Positions 7,969 to 16,781 of a stretch of 64,000 bases of DNA are shown one piece after another (positions within the stretch are counted from its first letter, which is position 1; each line of letters begins with the position of its first letter). A program made the translations under genes and the position numbers. The notes below the pieces were generated by a model that saw nothing but the letters and a program-made list of their open reading frames with translations, did no database searches and had not been told where the DNA came from. Origin of the DNA: Rhodopseudomonas palustris (GTDB taxonomy: Bacteria; Pseudomonadota; Alphaproteobacteria; Rhizobiales; Xanthobacteraceae); NCBI RefSeq assembly GCF_013415845.1, contig NZ_CP058907.1, forward strand, positions 5,258,415 to 5,322,414. Reading direction: 5' to 3'.

Positions 7969-9297
7969 TTACGGCTTAGTGCGTTCAAACTGCCGCAGCA
8001 GCTTGTTGCCGCGCTCGACCGCCGCGTCCATCGCCTCTTTCGCCGGCTTATCGCCCCGCACCGCGTGTTCGATCTCGTCTTCGATCGCCGCCCGCACCAG
8101 CACGAACGAGCCGAGCCGCAGCCCGCGCGAATTCTCGGTCGGCGGCTTCAGCGTGATCTGTTCGATCGAGATCGCCGTGCCGGGATTGCGGTCGTAGAAG
8201 CCCTGGGCGCGGGTGAGATCGTAGGCCGCCTTGGTGATCGGCAGGTAGCCGGTGTGCTGATGCCAGGCCGCCTGAACTTCCGGCTTCGACAGGTAAGCGA
8301 AGAACTTGGCGGCGCCTTTGTATTCGCCCGCCGAATGGCCGCGGAGCACCCATAGTGTGGCACCGCCGATGATGGTGTTCTGCGGCGCGCCGGCGATGTC
8401 CGGCCAATACGGCAGCCGGCCGTAACCGACATCGAACTTGGCATTGGCAAGAATGTCGGCGCGGGTCGCCGAAGAGCCAATGAAGATGCCGCAATCGCCC
8501 TGCTGGAAGCGCGGTTCGGCCGCGGTGGCGCGGCCGCCGTAATCGAAGGTCTTGGTCTTCTGCCAATCGGCAAGCTGCGCGATATGGCGCACCACCGCCG
8601 GATTGTTGAACACCAGTTCGGCATCCAGCCCGCCCAGCCCGTTCGACTGGGTCGCCAGCGGCAGGTTGTGATAGGCGGAGAAGTTCTCGATATGCACCCA
8701 GGACGGCCACGAGGTGGTGAAGCCGCACGCTGCGCCGGCGTCAATTAGCCGCTTCGCCATCGTCCCGACTTCCGGCCAAGTCGTCGGCGGCACCTCCGGA
8801 TCGAGCCCAGCGCGACGAAACAGCGTCTTGTTGTAGTACAGAATTGGTGTCGACGCGTTGAACGGAAACGACAGCATGTTGCCGCTAAGATCGGTGTAGT
8901 ACCCGGTGACGGCCGGCAGATAGTCGGCCGGCGAGAACACCTCGCTCTCGTCGCGCATCAGCTCGTACACCGGATAGACCGCGCCCTTGGCCGCCATCAT
9001 GGTGGCGGTGGCGATCTCGTTGACCTGCACGATCGCCGGCTGGCTGGAGGAGCGGAACGCGAAAATCGCCGCGGTGACGGTCTGGGTGTAATTGCCCTTG
9101 TAGGTCGGGACCACGCGGTAATCGGATTGCGACGCATTGAAATCCGCCGCCAGTTTCTCAAGCTGCCGGCCGAGCTCACCGGACATCGCATGCCACCAGG
9201 CAATTTCGGTGGCGGCGCCAGCGGGGGCGATACCAGCGGTGGCGCAAACCAGCACGGCGGCGGCGATCTGCGCGAGTCTTCCCAAAATTCCGGCCAT
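7969..9297 (-). CDS. UgpB-like extracellular solute-binding protein (sn-glycerol-3-phosphate type)
   Basis: 442 residues with an N-terminal signal peptide ending near APAGA-A (about residue 28). The mature start TEIAWWHAMSGELGRQLEKLAADFN is typical of UgpB, as are YKGNYTQTVTAAIFAFR, NASTPILYYNKTLFRRAGLDP and YLPIT. UgpB delivers glycerol-3-phosphate or glycerophosphodiesters to the UgpAEC permease; none of those genes adjoin this one, so it is an orphan in this window. It converges on the regulator gene, with 6 bases between stop codons. Confidence 0.88.
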   Translation of the reverse strand: MAGILGRLAQIAAAVLVCATAGIAPAGAATEIAWWHAMSGELGRQLEKLAADFNASQSDYRVVPTYKGNYTQTVTAAIFAFRSSSQPAIVQVNEIATATMMAAKGAVYPVYELMRDESEVFSPADYLPAVTGYYTDLSGNMLSFPFNASTPILYYNKTLFRRAGLDPEVPPTTWPEVGTMAKRLIDAGAACGFTTSWPSWVHIENFSAYHNLPLATQSNGLGGLDAELVFNNPAVVRHIAQLADWQKTKTFDYGGRATAAEPRFQQGDCGIFIGSSATRADILANAKFDVGYGRLPYWPDIAGAPQNTIIGGATLWVLRGHSAGEYKGAAKFFAYLSKPEVQAAWHQHTGYLPITKAAYDLTRAQGFYDRNPGTAISIEQITLKPPTENSRGLRLGSFVLVRAAIEDEIEHAVRGDKPAKEAMDAAVERGNKLLRQFERTKP

Positions 9298-9467
9298 CGC
9301 CTGATGCGCTCACTCCCGATAGCCATCGCCCAGGCTGATCTGCTAGCTTGGTGGGACTTCTCCGGTCCCTGCGACCGGCACCAACTGTATGGGATTGAAC
9401 TTGCCGCTGTCCAGCCGAGCCGAGGTCCCTGACGCCAACCCTGCGCGCGACGCCGCAGCGGACGCAC

Positions 9468-11585
9468 TTGGCCGTGAAATTATCCGGCGTGAGGTCGACT
9501 GAGTTGGATCCGGTCACCCCGCAGCCCGCTGATACCGAGCCACGGCCGGACCGGCGCGGCCGCACCGGTCTCGTCGGCCTGGTGCGCGCGGTGCCGATCC
9601 GCTGGCGCATTCTGTCCATCGCGGCACTGAATTCACTGGTCGTGCTGGTGCTGGTGAGCCTGATCTGGAGCGGCGCGCGGGTGCTGCGCACCGCCTGGGA
9701 CGACGTCCGTCAGGTGCGCGAGTCCGACAAGATCCTGGCGCTGCTGGAAAGCGAGACCGGCCGACTGCAGAACCTGATCCATCGCTACATCAATCAGCCG
9801 AGCCCAGATCTGTTCGCCGAGATCCTGCTGCTGCGCGAAGCGGTGCTGGGAACGTTGACGAACCGCGCCTCCACCGATCCGATGCTGTCGGGCTCGGTCG
9901 AGGAGCTGGAGCGCGCCACCGAGCGCTTCCTCGGCGGCTTCGGCGACCTGCGGGCGCTGCAGACCACCATCAAGTCCACCTACGAAAACCAGGTGCAGGC
10001 GCCGGCCCGCGATATCGCTGCGCTGTTTGCGGTGATCGGCGGCGCCACCGGGCAGCGCGACGCGCTGATCCTGCCACCGCTCGGCCGCGCCCGCGAGGCC
10101 TTCACCGCGATGCTGGTGGCGGCCAATTCCTACTATCTGTCGCTGTCACAGCAGGCTGCCGAAGAGGCGCAGCAGAACACCGAGACCATCGAGCGCACCA
10201 TTCCGGTGATGAGCAGTCTCGCCGACAACGATCTGCAAAAGATGGCGCTGGAGAAGCTGAAGCTGCGCACCACGGCGCTGCGCGACGGCCTGCAGGAATT
10301 GACCGACCAGCTCGCCAAGCGCAGCGATCTGTTGCGCAACTCGATCGACGCCAGCCAGGCCGCCACCATCGCGGCGATCGACGCACTATCGGTGAAGATG
10401 CGCCAGCGCGAGCAGAAGGCGCAGGAGACGTTCGATCGCACCCTCACCGGCATTTCGCGCAAGGTGCTGTCGATCGCGCTGATCTTCCTCGGAATCATCA
10501 TGACGGCCGGCATCATCATCGCGCTGAGCATCCGCCTGCCGTTGCAGCAGATCCTGTCGTCGATGCACGCCATCACCTCGGGTAATTACGATCGCCGCGT
10601 CGCCGGCACCGAGGCCAAGGACGAGATCGGCGCGATGGCCCGCGCGGTCGAAGTCTTCCGCGAAAACGCGATCGACAAACGCAAGGCCGAGAACGATCTG
10701 CGGGAGTCGAAGGAGAAAGCCGAGAGCGCGCTGCTCGAACTGAAGACCGCGCAGCAGAATTTGATCGACGCCGAACGGCTGGCGGCGCTCGGCAGTCTGG
10801 TGGCCGGCGTTGCCCACGAGGTCAACAATCCGATCGGCATCAGCCTGACGGTGGCGTCGAGCTTCACCCGCCGCGCCACCACCTTCGAAGCCGAGCTGAA
10901 GGGCGATACGCCGCTGCGCCGTTCGCAGCTCGACGAATTCGTCCGCAGTACGCGTGACGCCGCCCAGCAGCTCGTCGGCAATCTGCAACGCGCCGCCGAA
11001 CTGATCCAATCCTTCAAGCAGGTAGCGGTCGACCGCTCGCATGCCGAACGCCGGCAATTCAACCTGCACGAGGCGACCGACCAGATCGTCGCCAGCCTGA
11101 AGCCGGTGCTGAAACGCGCGCCGATCCAGCTCGACATCGACGTGCCGGAGAGCTTGGTGATCGACGGCTACCCCGGCGCCTACGGGCAGATCCTGACCAA
11201 CCTTTTTCTGAACGCCGCCAACCACGCCTTCACCGACGGGCGAGCCGGAACGATCACCATCACGGCGCGGCCGCGCGGCAACGATGACGTCGAGATCATC
11301 TTCGCCGACGACGGCGCCGGCATGACGCCGGACGTGCAGCGCCAGGCCTTCGACCCGTTCTTCACCACCCGCCGCAATGAGGGCGGCACCGGGCTCGGCC
11401 TGCACATCGTTTACAATCTGGTGACCCAGCAGCTCGGCGGCCGCATGATGCTGGAATCAAGACTAGGACAAGGCACGACTTTTCGCATTATCATGCCGAA
11501 AACCGCCACCGGTGGAACGGCATCCGCCGCCCCACCCATCGACGGAAACCTGCAATGGCCGACCAGGACGATATCCTCGAGCTGA
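9468..11585 (+). CDS. Membrane sensor histidine kinase (first gene of a three-gene signalling cassette)
   Basis: 705 residues from a TTG start (GTG codons a few residues in are alternatives). One TM helix at about 47-68, a long helical periplasmic sensor region, a second TM at about 333-354, then HAMP (LPLQQILSSMHAITSGNYDRR), a coiled coil, and a His-kinase core with His450 in LGSLVAGVAHEVNNPIG, the HK4-like H box with EVNNP. The ATPase part shows NLFLNAANHAF, DDGAGM and GGTGLGLHIV. The sensor region resembles methyl-accepting-type helical bundles; the ligand is unknown. It overlaps the next gene by 31 bases, so the two are translated from one message. Confidence 0.88.
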   Translation: MAVKLSGVRSTELDPVTPQPADTEPRPDRRGRTGLVGLVRAVPIRWRILSIAALNSLVVLVLVSLIWSGARVLRTAWDDVRQVRESDKILALLESETGRLQNLIHRYINQPSPDLFAEILLLREAVLGTLTNRASTDPMLSGSVEELERATERFLGGFGDLRALQTTIKSTYENQVQAPARDIAALFAVIGGATGQRDALILPPLGRAREAFTAMLVAANSYYLSLSQQAAEEAQQNTETIERTIPVMSSLADNDLQKMALEKLKLRTTALRDGLQELTDQLAKRSDLLRNSIDASQAATIAAIDALSVKMRQREQKAQETFDRTLTGISRKVLSIALIFLGIIMTAGIIIALSIRLPLQQILSSMHAITSGNYDRRVAGTEAKDEIGAMARAVEVFRENAIDKRKAENDLRESKEKAESALLELKTAQQNLIDAERLAALGSLVAGVAHEVNNPIGISLTVASSFTRRATTFEAELKGDTPLRRSQLDEFVRSTRDAAQQLVGNLQRAAELIQSFKQVAVDRSHAERRQFNLHEATDQIVASLKPVLKRAPIQLDIDVPESLVIDGYPGAYGQILTNLFLNAANHAFTDGRAGTITITARPRGNDDVEIIFADDGAGMTPDVQRQAFDPFFTTRRNEGGTGLGLHIVYNLVTQQLGGRMMLESRLGQGTTFRIIMPKTATGGTASAAPPIDGNLQWPTRTISSS

Positions 11586-13294
11586 TCGAAGACACGGATT
11601 CGACGCCGGAGGTATCGGGCGCACGGAAATGGAAGATCGCGGTGATCGACGACGACACCGCGGTCCACGACGGCACCCGCTTTGCGCTGAGCGACTACAG
11701 CCTCAACAATCAGGGGTTGGAGATCCTGTCGGCCTATTCGGGCGCCGAAGGCCGCGAACTGATGCGGGCCCACCCCGATATCGCCGCGGTGCTGCTCGAC
11801 GTCATCATGGAGACCGACGCCGCCGGCCTCGACCTGGTGGAGTTCATCCGCAACGATCTGAAGAACGAGACCGTACGGATCATCCTGCGCACCGGCCAGC
11901 CAGGCCAGGCGCCCGAGCGCCGCGTCATCGTCGACTACGACATCAACGACTACAAGGCCAAGACCGAGCTCACCGCCGACAAGCTGTTCACCTCGCTGAC
12001 CGCGGCGCTGCGCAGCTATCAGCAGCTCGAACGGATGGTGCAGACCCGGCGCGGCCTCGAAATCATCATCGACGCCGCCTCGACGCTGTACGACTTCAAA
12101 TCGATGCAGCGACTCGCCGAAGGCGTGCTGACCCAGCTCGCCTCGCTGCTCAATGTCGATTGCGCCGGTATCTTGGTCTTACGCGACGCCGGCGACGAAC
12201 TGGCGGTTCTAGCCGGCTCGGGCTGCTACAGCCGCTTCATCGGCACCACAGGCCACAGCAATTCGCTCGACCCGGACCTTCGTCAGATGGTCGAGGAAGC
12301 GTTCCGGCGGCGGAAGCACGAGTTCGCCGACCATCGCACTGTGCTGTATATCCGGACCGGAAGCGGCCGCGAGGTGGTGGTACTGCTGCAGGCCGAGCGC
12401 GAACTGTCGGACACCGACCGTTCGCTGGTCGAGATCTTCGGCAGCCGGCTGTCGATCGCCTTCGACAATGTCATCCTGTATCGGCAGCTGCACGAGGCCA
12501 ACACCCAGCTCGAAGAGCGGGTGGCTCAGCGCACCCGGGCGCTGACCCAGGCCAACCGCCGGCTGTCGACGCAGTGGCTGCGGCTGCAGCGCGCCAATGC
12601 GTTCAAGAACGAGATCCTCGGTACCGTCGCCCACGACCTGAAGAACCCGCTCGGCGTCATCCTCGGCCGCACCGAGATGCTGACCGAGCTGATCGGCGCC
12701 GAATCCTCCAAGGACCATGTCATCGCTCAGGTCGATCATATCCGCGACGCCACACGGCGGCTGACGCTGATGGTCGATCATCTGATTTCCGACGCGATGG
12801 CGGATGCGTTCGACATCTCGATCCGGCGCGAGGCGGTCGACATCGCCGCGCTGGTCGGCGAGGTCGCCGAGGCCAACCGGCCGATGGCGCAGAACAAGCA
12901 GCAGGTGATTTCGGTGTCCACGCCGGAGGCCTGCTCGACGATGTGCGATTCCGACCGGATGCGCGAGGCGATCGACAATCTGGTCAGCAACGCCATCAAA
13001 TACAGCCCGATCGGCGGCAACATCGCGCTGCAGGTCGACGGTGATGGCGACAGCACCATGATCCGCGTTACCGATGAGGGCGCCGGGCTGTCGCCGGAAG
13101 ACCTGAGCCGACTGTTCGGGCGCTTCCAGCGGCTGTCCGCCAAGCCGACCGCGGGCGAAAGCTCGACCGGCCTCGGGCTGTCGATCGTCAAGAAGATCGT
13201 CGACATGCACGGCGGCGAGATCATCGCCGAGAGCCCCGGCCCCGGTCAGGGCGCGACCTTCACCATCATTCTGCCCGCAGCGCCGGTGTCATGA
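11555..13294 (+). CDS. Hybrid: receiver + DUF3369/GAF-like + histidine kinase
   Basis: 579 residues without membrane segments. An N-terminal receiver domain (about 26-150) has the acidic pair IDDD and Asp82 in VLLDVIM as phosphoacceptor, though the usual LTG-type Thr/Lys region is diverged (ILRTGQPGQAP, ...KTELT). Next comes a DUF3369/GAF-like domain (about 160-305), a short coiled coil, HisKA with His360 in LGTVAHDLKNPLG, and a HATPase domain (NLVSNAIKYSP, DEGAGL, TGLGLSIV). The receiver-first order suggests it takes a phosphate from the upstream kinase and passes or modifies the signal with its own kinase. It shares a 4-base ATGA overlap with the next gene. Confidence 0.87.
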   Translation: MADQDDILELIEDTDSTPEVSGARKWKIAVIDDDTAVHDGTRFALSDYSLNNQGLEILSAYSGAEGRELMRAHPDIAAVLLDVIMETDAAGLDLVEFIRNDLKNETVRIILRTGQPGQAPERRVIVDYDINDYKAKTELTADKLFTSLTAALRSYQQLERMVQTRRGLEIIIDAASTLYDFKSMQRLAEGVLTQLASLLNVDCAGILVLRDAGDELAVLAGSGCYSRFIGTTGHSNSLDPDLRQMVEEAFRRRKHEFADHRTVLYIRTGSGREVVVLLQAERELSDTDRSLVEIFGSRLSIAFDNVILYRQLHEANTQLEERVAQRTRALTQANRRLSTQWLRLQRANAFKNEILGTVAHDLKNPLGVILGRTEMLTELIGAESSKDHVIAQVDHIRDATRRLTLMVDHLISDAMADAFDISIRREAVDIAALVGEVAEANRPMAQNKQQVISVSTPEACSTMCDSDRMREAIDNLVSNAIKYSPIGGNIALQVDGDGDSTMIRVTDEGAGLSPEDLSRLFGRFQRLSAKPTAGESSTGLGLSIVKKIVDMHGGEIIAESPGPGQGATFTIILPAAPVS

Positions 13295-14031
13295 GCCAGA
13301 ACCCGCACATCATCGTCGTCGACGACGAAGCCCCGGCCCGCGAGATGGTCGGCGACTATCTCAAGATGCACGGCTTCGCCGTCACCCTGTGCGATGGCGG
13401 CAAGAGCCTGCGCGCCGAGATTGCCACCAAGCTTCCGGACCTGGTGGTGCTGGACCTCAACATGCCGGAAGAGGACGGGCTGTCGATCATCCGCGACCTC
13501 AAGGCCAAGTCCAACGTCCCGGTGATCATGCTGACCGCGACCGCCAGCCCGATCGACCGCGTGGTCGGCCTCGAACTCGGCGCCGACGATTACGTCGCCA
13601 AACCCTGCGAGCTGCGCGAATTGATGGCGCGCATTCGTTCGGTGCTGCGCCGCGCGGCGCCGCCGAAGCCCGTTGCCGCAGAGCCTGCAAGCGCTGCCAA
13701 GGCCGACAACGCCCAGCTGGTGCGGTTCGGCACCAAATGGCTCGACCTCGAAGCCCAGGCGCTGCGCGACGACGACGGCAATGAGCATCCGTTGACGGCA
13801 TCTGAATTCGGCCTGCTGAAGGTGTTCGCGGCCAATCCGAAACGGGTGCTGTCGCGCGAGCGGCTGCTGGAGCTGGCGAACGCACGCGACGCTGAGGCCT
13901 TCGACCGCGCGGTCGATCTCCGCATCATGCGGATCCGCCGCAAGATCGAGCCGGACCCGACAAAGCCGGCCGTAATTCGGACAATTCGCGGCGGCGGCTA
14001 TTTGTTCTCGCCGGCCAGCGACCGCGCCTGA
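13291..14031 (+). CDS. OmpR/PhoB-type DNA-binding response regulator
   Basis: 246 residues. Receiver domain (about 5-120) with VDDEAP, phosphoacceptor Asp55 in LVVLDLNMP, the conserved MLTATAS and the Lys in VAKPCEL. A linker rich in Ala/Pro precedes a winged-helix DNA-binding domain (about 145-240: LTASEFGLLKVFAANP, RERLLELA, VDLRIMRIRRKIEPDP, IRTIRGGGYLF). It is the output protein of the three-gene cassette, its ATG overlapping the stop of the hybrid kinase. Target genes are unknown; the ECF sigma gene lies 204 bases downstream on the same strand and is a candidate. Confidence 0.9.
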   Translation: MSQNPHIIVVDDEAPAREMVGDYLKMHGFAVTLCDGGKSLRAEIATKLPDLVVLDLNMPEEDGLSIIRDLKAKSNVPVIMLTATASPIDRVVGLELGADDYVAKPCELRELMARIRSVLRRAAPPKPVAAEPASAAKADNAQLVRFGTKWLDLEAQALRDDDGNEHPLTASEFGLLKVFAANPKRVLSRERLLELANARDAEAFDRAVDLRIMRIRRKIEPDPTKPAVIRTIRGGGYLFSPASDRA

Positions 14032-14235
14032 GCTGCCGGGCCGCCGGTATCGCTGGCTGCCGCCCCTGATTTCCTTCGCTTTTTCGGCCGAGTGTTTCAT
14101 CGCGGCTCTGGCGACGAAACACTTCGATTTCGCCACGAAACCATTTTCCCCTCCGGCGCAGACCTCCTGAAACGGTAGCTGGCTAGTAGTTCTCCCAACA
14201 CGCCGCGGGGGAGCGCGGCACAAAGGGAGCTCGTC

Positions 14236-14847
14236 ATGCAGAACGTCATTGCGCTCAACGACGCCGGCCGCCTGGGCATCCTCGCCGCCAGAGCCACGAG
14301 CGATGAAATGCTGCTCGCCAGCATTGCCAACGGTGACCGGACTGCGATGCACACTTTGTACGCCCGGCACAATGTGCGGGTGTATCGCTTCATCCTGCGG
14401 ATGGTGCGCGACGCCGCGACCGCCGAAGACTTGGTCAGCCAGGTCTTCCTCGACGTGTGGCGGACCGCCCGACAGTTCGAGGGCCGCGCTCAGGTGTCGA
14501 CCTGGCTGCTGTCGATCGCCCGGTTCAAGGCGCTGACCGCGCTGCGCCAGCGCCAGCACGAAGACATCGACCAGGATGACGTGCTGGAGATCGCCGACGG
14601 TTCCGACTCGCCGGAGACGGCACTCGACCGCAGCCGCACCAGCGACATCCTGCGCGCCTGCATCGCCAAACTGTCGCCGGCGCATCGCGAGATCATCAAC
14701 CTCGTCTACTATCATGAGAAGTCGGTCGAAGAGGTCGGGCGCATCGTCGGCATTCCGCAGAGCACGGTGAAGACCCGGATGTTCTACGCCCGCAAACAGC
14801 TTGCCGAATTGCTGAAGCGTCACGGTGTCGAAAGCCTCGCGGCCTGA
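14236..14847 (+). CDS. ECF-type RNA polymerase sigma factor
   Basis: 203 residues with both ECF regions. Sigma region 2 spans about 37-105 (LYARHNVRVYRFILRMV, AEDLVSQVFLDVWR, STWLLSIARFKAL) and region 4 about 135-195 (CIAKLSPAHREIINLVYYHEKSVEEVGRIVG-type HTH ending STVKTRMFYARKQL). The ribosome site AAGGGAG sits eight or so bases before the ATG. No anti-sigma gene is visible on either side, which is unusual because most ECF factors are encoded next to one. The upstream neighbour is the three-gene kinase/regulator cassette on the same strand; functional linkage is possible but unproven. Confidence 0.88.
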   Translation: MQNVIALNDAGRLGILAARATSDEMLLASIANGDRTAMHTLYARHNVRVYRFILRMVRDAATAEDLVSQVFLDVWRTARQFEGRAQVSTWLLSIARFKALTALRQRQHEDIDQDDVLEIADGSDSPETALDRSRTSDILRACIAKLSPAHREIINLVYYHEKSVEEVGRIVGIPQSTVKTRMFYARKQLAELLKRHGVESLAA

Positions 14848-14999
14848 AGTCGCACGCGAGGCACTCCGCGCCGCTTGGTCGCACGCCGGCAGTTTGGAGA
14901 GGTTCTGGTCCGCCGCCCTCGTGCCACGATGTGGTGGTCACTATAGTCAACATTAGAGATGCCGGACCGTCGAACGAAACAATTGAAACGATCGACGAC

Positions 15000-15150
15000 A
15001 TCGAACGGAAAGATCAGCCTGCTAGGGTGATCTTCATCGACGCAGCGGCCACCAAACGCGGGTCGCGCGACAGCGAAATTCCAAAGCCTCCGACACCCCA
15101 TCGTAGGCCTCCAAGGGACCCGGACGAGATGCCCCCTCGTCCGGGTTTTC
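15000..15150 (+). ncRNA. Candidate small RNA ending in an intrinsic terminator (boundaries approximate)
   Basis: The 508-base gap between the sigma factor and cioA contains no convincing protein gene. It does contain a strong plus-strand terminator (15118-15149) about 270 bases after the sigma stop codon. The 60 bases before it carry several short CCTCC or CCCC motifs (CAAAGCCTCCGACACCCCAT, AGGCCTCCAAGG), which resemble the unpaired anti-Shine-Dalgarno motifs of alphaproteobacterial trans-acting small RNAs. No clear promoter was found, so it could also be the processed 3' end of the sigma transcript. Confidence 0.25.
15118..15149 (+). terminator. Rho-independent terminator, perfect 11-bp stem
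   Basis: ACCCGGACGAG (15118-15128), a 7-base loop, and CTCGTCCGGGT (15136-15146) form a perfect 11-bp GC-rich stem followed by TTTTCGCTT. It ends plus-strand transcription from the ECF sigma gene or from a small RNA before it, and separates that unit from the cytochrome bd operon. Confidence 0.8.
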
Positions 15151-15355
15151 GCTTGTTCGAGGTACGTCGATGCGTTGTGTTGACGCAGCGCGATGCGGGC
15201 ACCGCAAATTAGGAACAAACGGAACGATTTTCGATTGAGTGCAGCGCCGTCGCGGAATTGTTAACGCCTGCCGTCTAGGCATCGATGCAGTGCGGCGATA
15301 CATAGTCGGTCGATGATGTGCGCGTCATCTTCCGTCACGTCTACGGATCGGTGCG

Positions 15356-16762
15356 ATGTTCGAAAGTCTTGATCCGGTGGTGCTGGCGCGCCTCCAGTTC
15401 GCCTTCACGGTTTCGTTTCACATCATCTTCCCAGCCTTTTCGATCGGCCTTGCGAGCTATCTCGCTGTGCTCGAAGCGCTGTGGCTGTGGACCAAGCGCG
15501 AAGTCTTCATCAACCTGTTCAATTACTGGATGAAGATCTTCGCCATCGCGTTCGGCATGGGCGTGGTGTCGGGCATCGTGATGTCCTACCAGTTCGGCAC
15601 CAACTGGGCGGTGTTCTCCGACAAGACCGGTCCGGTGCTCGGCCCGCTGATGGCCTATGAGGTGCTGACCGCCTTCTTCCTCGAGGCGGGATTCCTCGGC
15701 GTCATGCTGTTCGGCCTCAAGCTGGTGGGACCGCGGCTGCACTTCCTCGCCACGCTGATGGTCGCGATCGGCACGCTGACCTCGGCGTTCTGGATTCTGT
15801 CGGCCAATTCCTGGATGCAGACCCCGACCGGTTACGCCGTCAACGACGTCGGGCAATTCATCGCGGTCGACTGGTTCAAGCTGATCTTCAATCCGTCGTT
15901 TCCGTATCGCCTCACGCATATGGTTCTGGCCGCCTATCTCACCACTGCGCTCGTGGTGGGCTCGGTCGGCGCCTATCATCTGCTGAGCAACACCCGGCAG
16001 CCCGGCGCGCGGATGATGTTCTCGATGGCGATGTGGATGATCGCCGTGGTGGCACCGATCCAGATCTTCGCCGGCGACGCGCACGGCCTCAATACGCTGG
16101 AGCACCAGCCCGCCAAGGTGATGGCGATGGAAGGCCACTACCAGAGCCATCCAGACGGCGCGCCGCTGATCCTGTTCGGCCTGCCTGATCAGGACGCCGC
16201 GGTGGTGCGCTACGCGCTGCAGATTCCGAAACTGTCGTCGTTGATCTTGAAGCACTCACTCGATGCGCCGCTCGCCGGCCTCGACACTGTGCCGCGTGAA
16301 AACTGGCCGCCGGTGCCGATCACCTTCTGGTCGTTCCGTGTGATGGTCGCGCTCGGCTTCCTGATGCTCGGCCTCGGCGTGTTCAGCCTGTGGCTGCGCT
16401 GGCGCGGCCAGCTGTTCGAATCCCGGCCATTGCACCGCTTCGCGCTGGCGATGGGCCCGGCCGGCTTCATCGCCGTGCTGGCCGGCTGGGTGACCACCGA
16501 AACCGGACGGCAGCCGTTCACCGTGTTCGGCCTGCTGCGCACCGTCGACTCTGTGTCGCCACTGGCCGCACCGGCGGTGGCCACGTCGCTGATCGCCTTC
16601 ATCCTGGTGTATTTCGCCATCTTCATCGCAGGGGTGGTCTACATCCTGCGGCTGATGGCGCATCCGCCGCACCCTGGCGAGGAAGGCCCGCGCGGCGATA
16701 CGCCCGAACGTGCCGCCGGCATCACGCCGGCGCCGGCGATCGCCACCCGCAGATTCAGTTGA
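15356..16762 (+). CDS. cioA: Cytochrome bd-type (cyanide-insensitive) quinol oxidase subunit I
   Basis: 468 residues, the length of CioA-type subunits. His22 in FTVSFHIIFP (high-spin haem b595 ligand in CydA), His188 in RLTHMVLAAY (haem b558 ligand), Met330, and the GRQPF signature (residues 384-388; GRQPW in Escherichia coli) are all visible. The Q loop after EHQPAKVMAMEGH is short, which marks the CIO/short-Q-loop class rather than the long-loop E. coli CydA. The protein oxidises ubiquinol and reduces oxygen at high affinity without pumping protons. It is followed by subunit II (19-base gap) and a DUF2474 peptide. Confidence 0.95.
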   Translation: MFESLDPVVLARLQFAFTVSFHIIFPAFSIGLASYLAVLEALWLWTKREVFINLFNYWMKIFAIAFGMGVVSGIVMSYQFGTNWAVFSDKTGPVLGPLMAYEVLTAFFLEAGFLGVMLFGLKLVGPRLHFLATLMVAIGTLTSAFWILSANSWMQTPTGYAVNDVGQFIAVDWFKLIFNPSFPYRLTHMVLAAYLTTALVVGSVGAYHLLSNTRQPGARMMFSMAMWMIAVVAPIQIFAGDAHGLNTLEHQPAKVMAMEGHYQSHPDGAPLILFGLPDQDAAVVRYALQIPKLSSLILKHSLDAPLAGLDTVPRENWPPVPITFWSFRVMVALGFLMLGLGVFSLWLRWRGQLFESRPLHRFALAMGPAGFIAVLAGWVTTETGRQPFTVFGLLRTVDSVSPLAAPAVATSLIAFILVYFAIFIAGVVYILRLMAHPPHPGEEGPRGDTPERAAGITPAPAIATRRFS

Positions 16763-16781
16763 GCAGGATTCGGTTGTGGCT

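Noticed and set aside
14931..15212. 93-codon frame between the sigma factor and cioA
   Set aside because: It runs straight through the perfect terminator at 15118-15149, lacks a good ribosome site, and has no recognisable sequence.
15160..15355. FNR/FixK-type site before the cytochrome bd operon
   Set aside because: A TTGAT-N4-ATCAA-like element would be expected for low-oxygen control, but none is present; TCGATTGAG near 15230 is too far from it.
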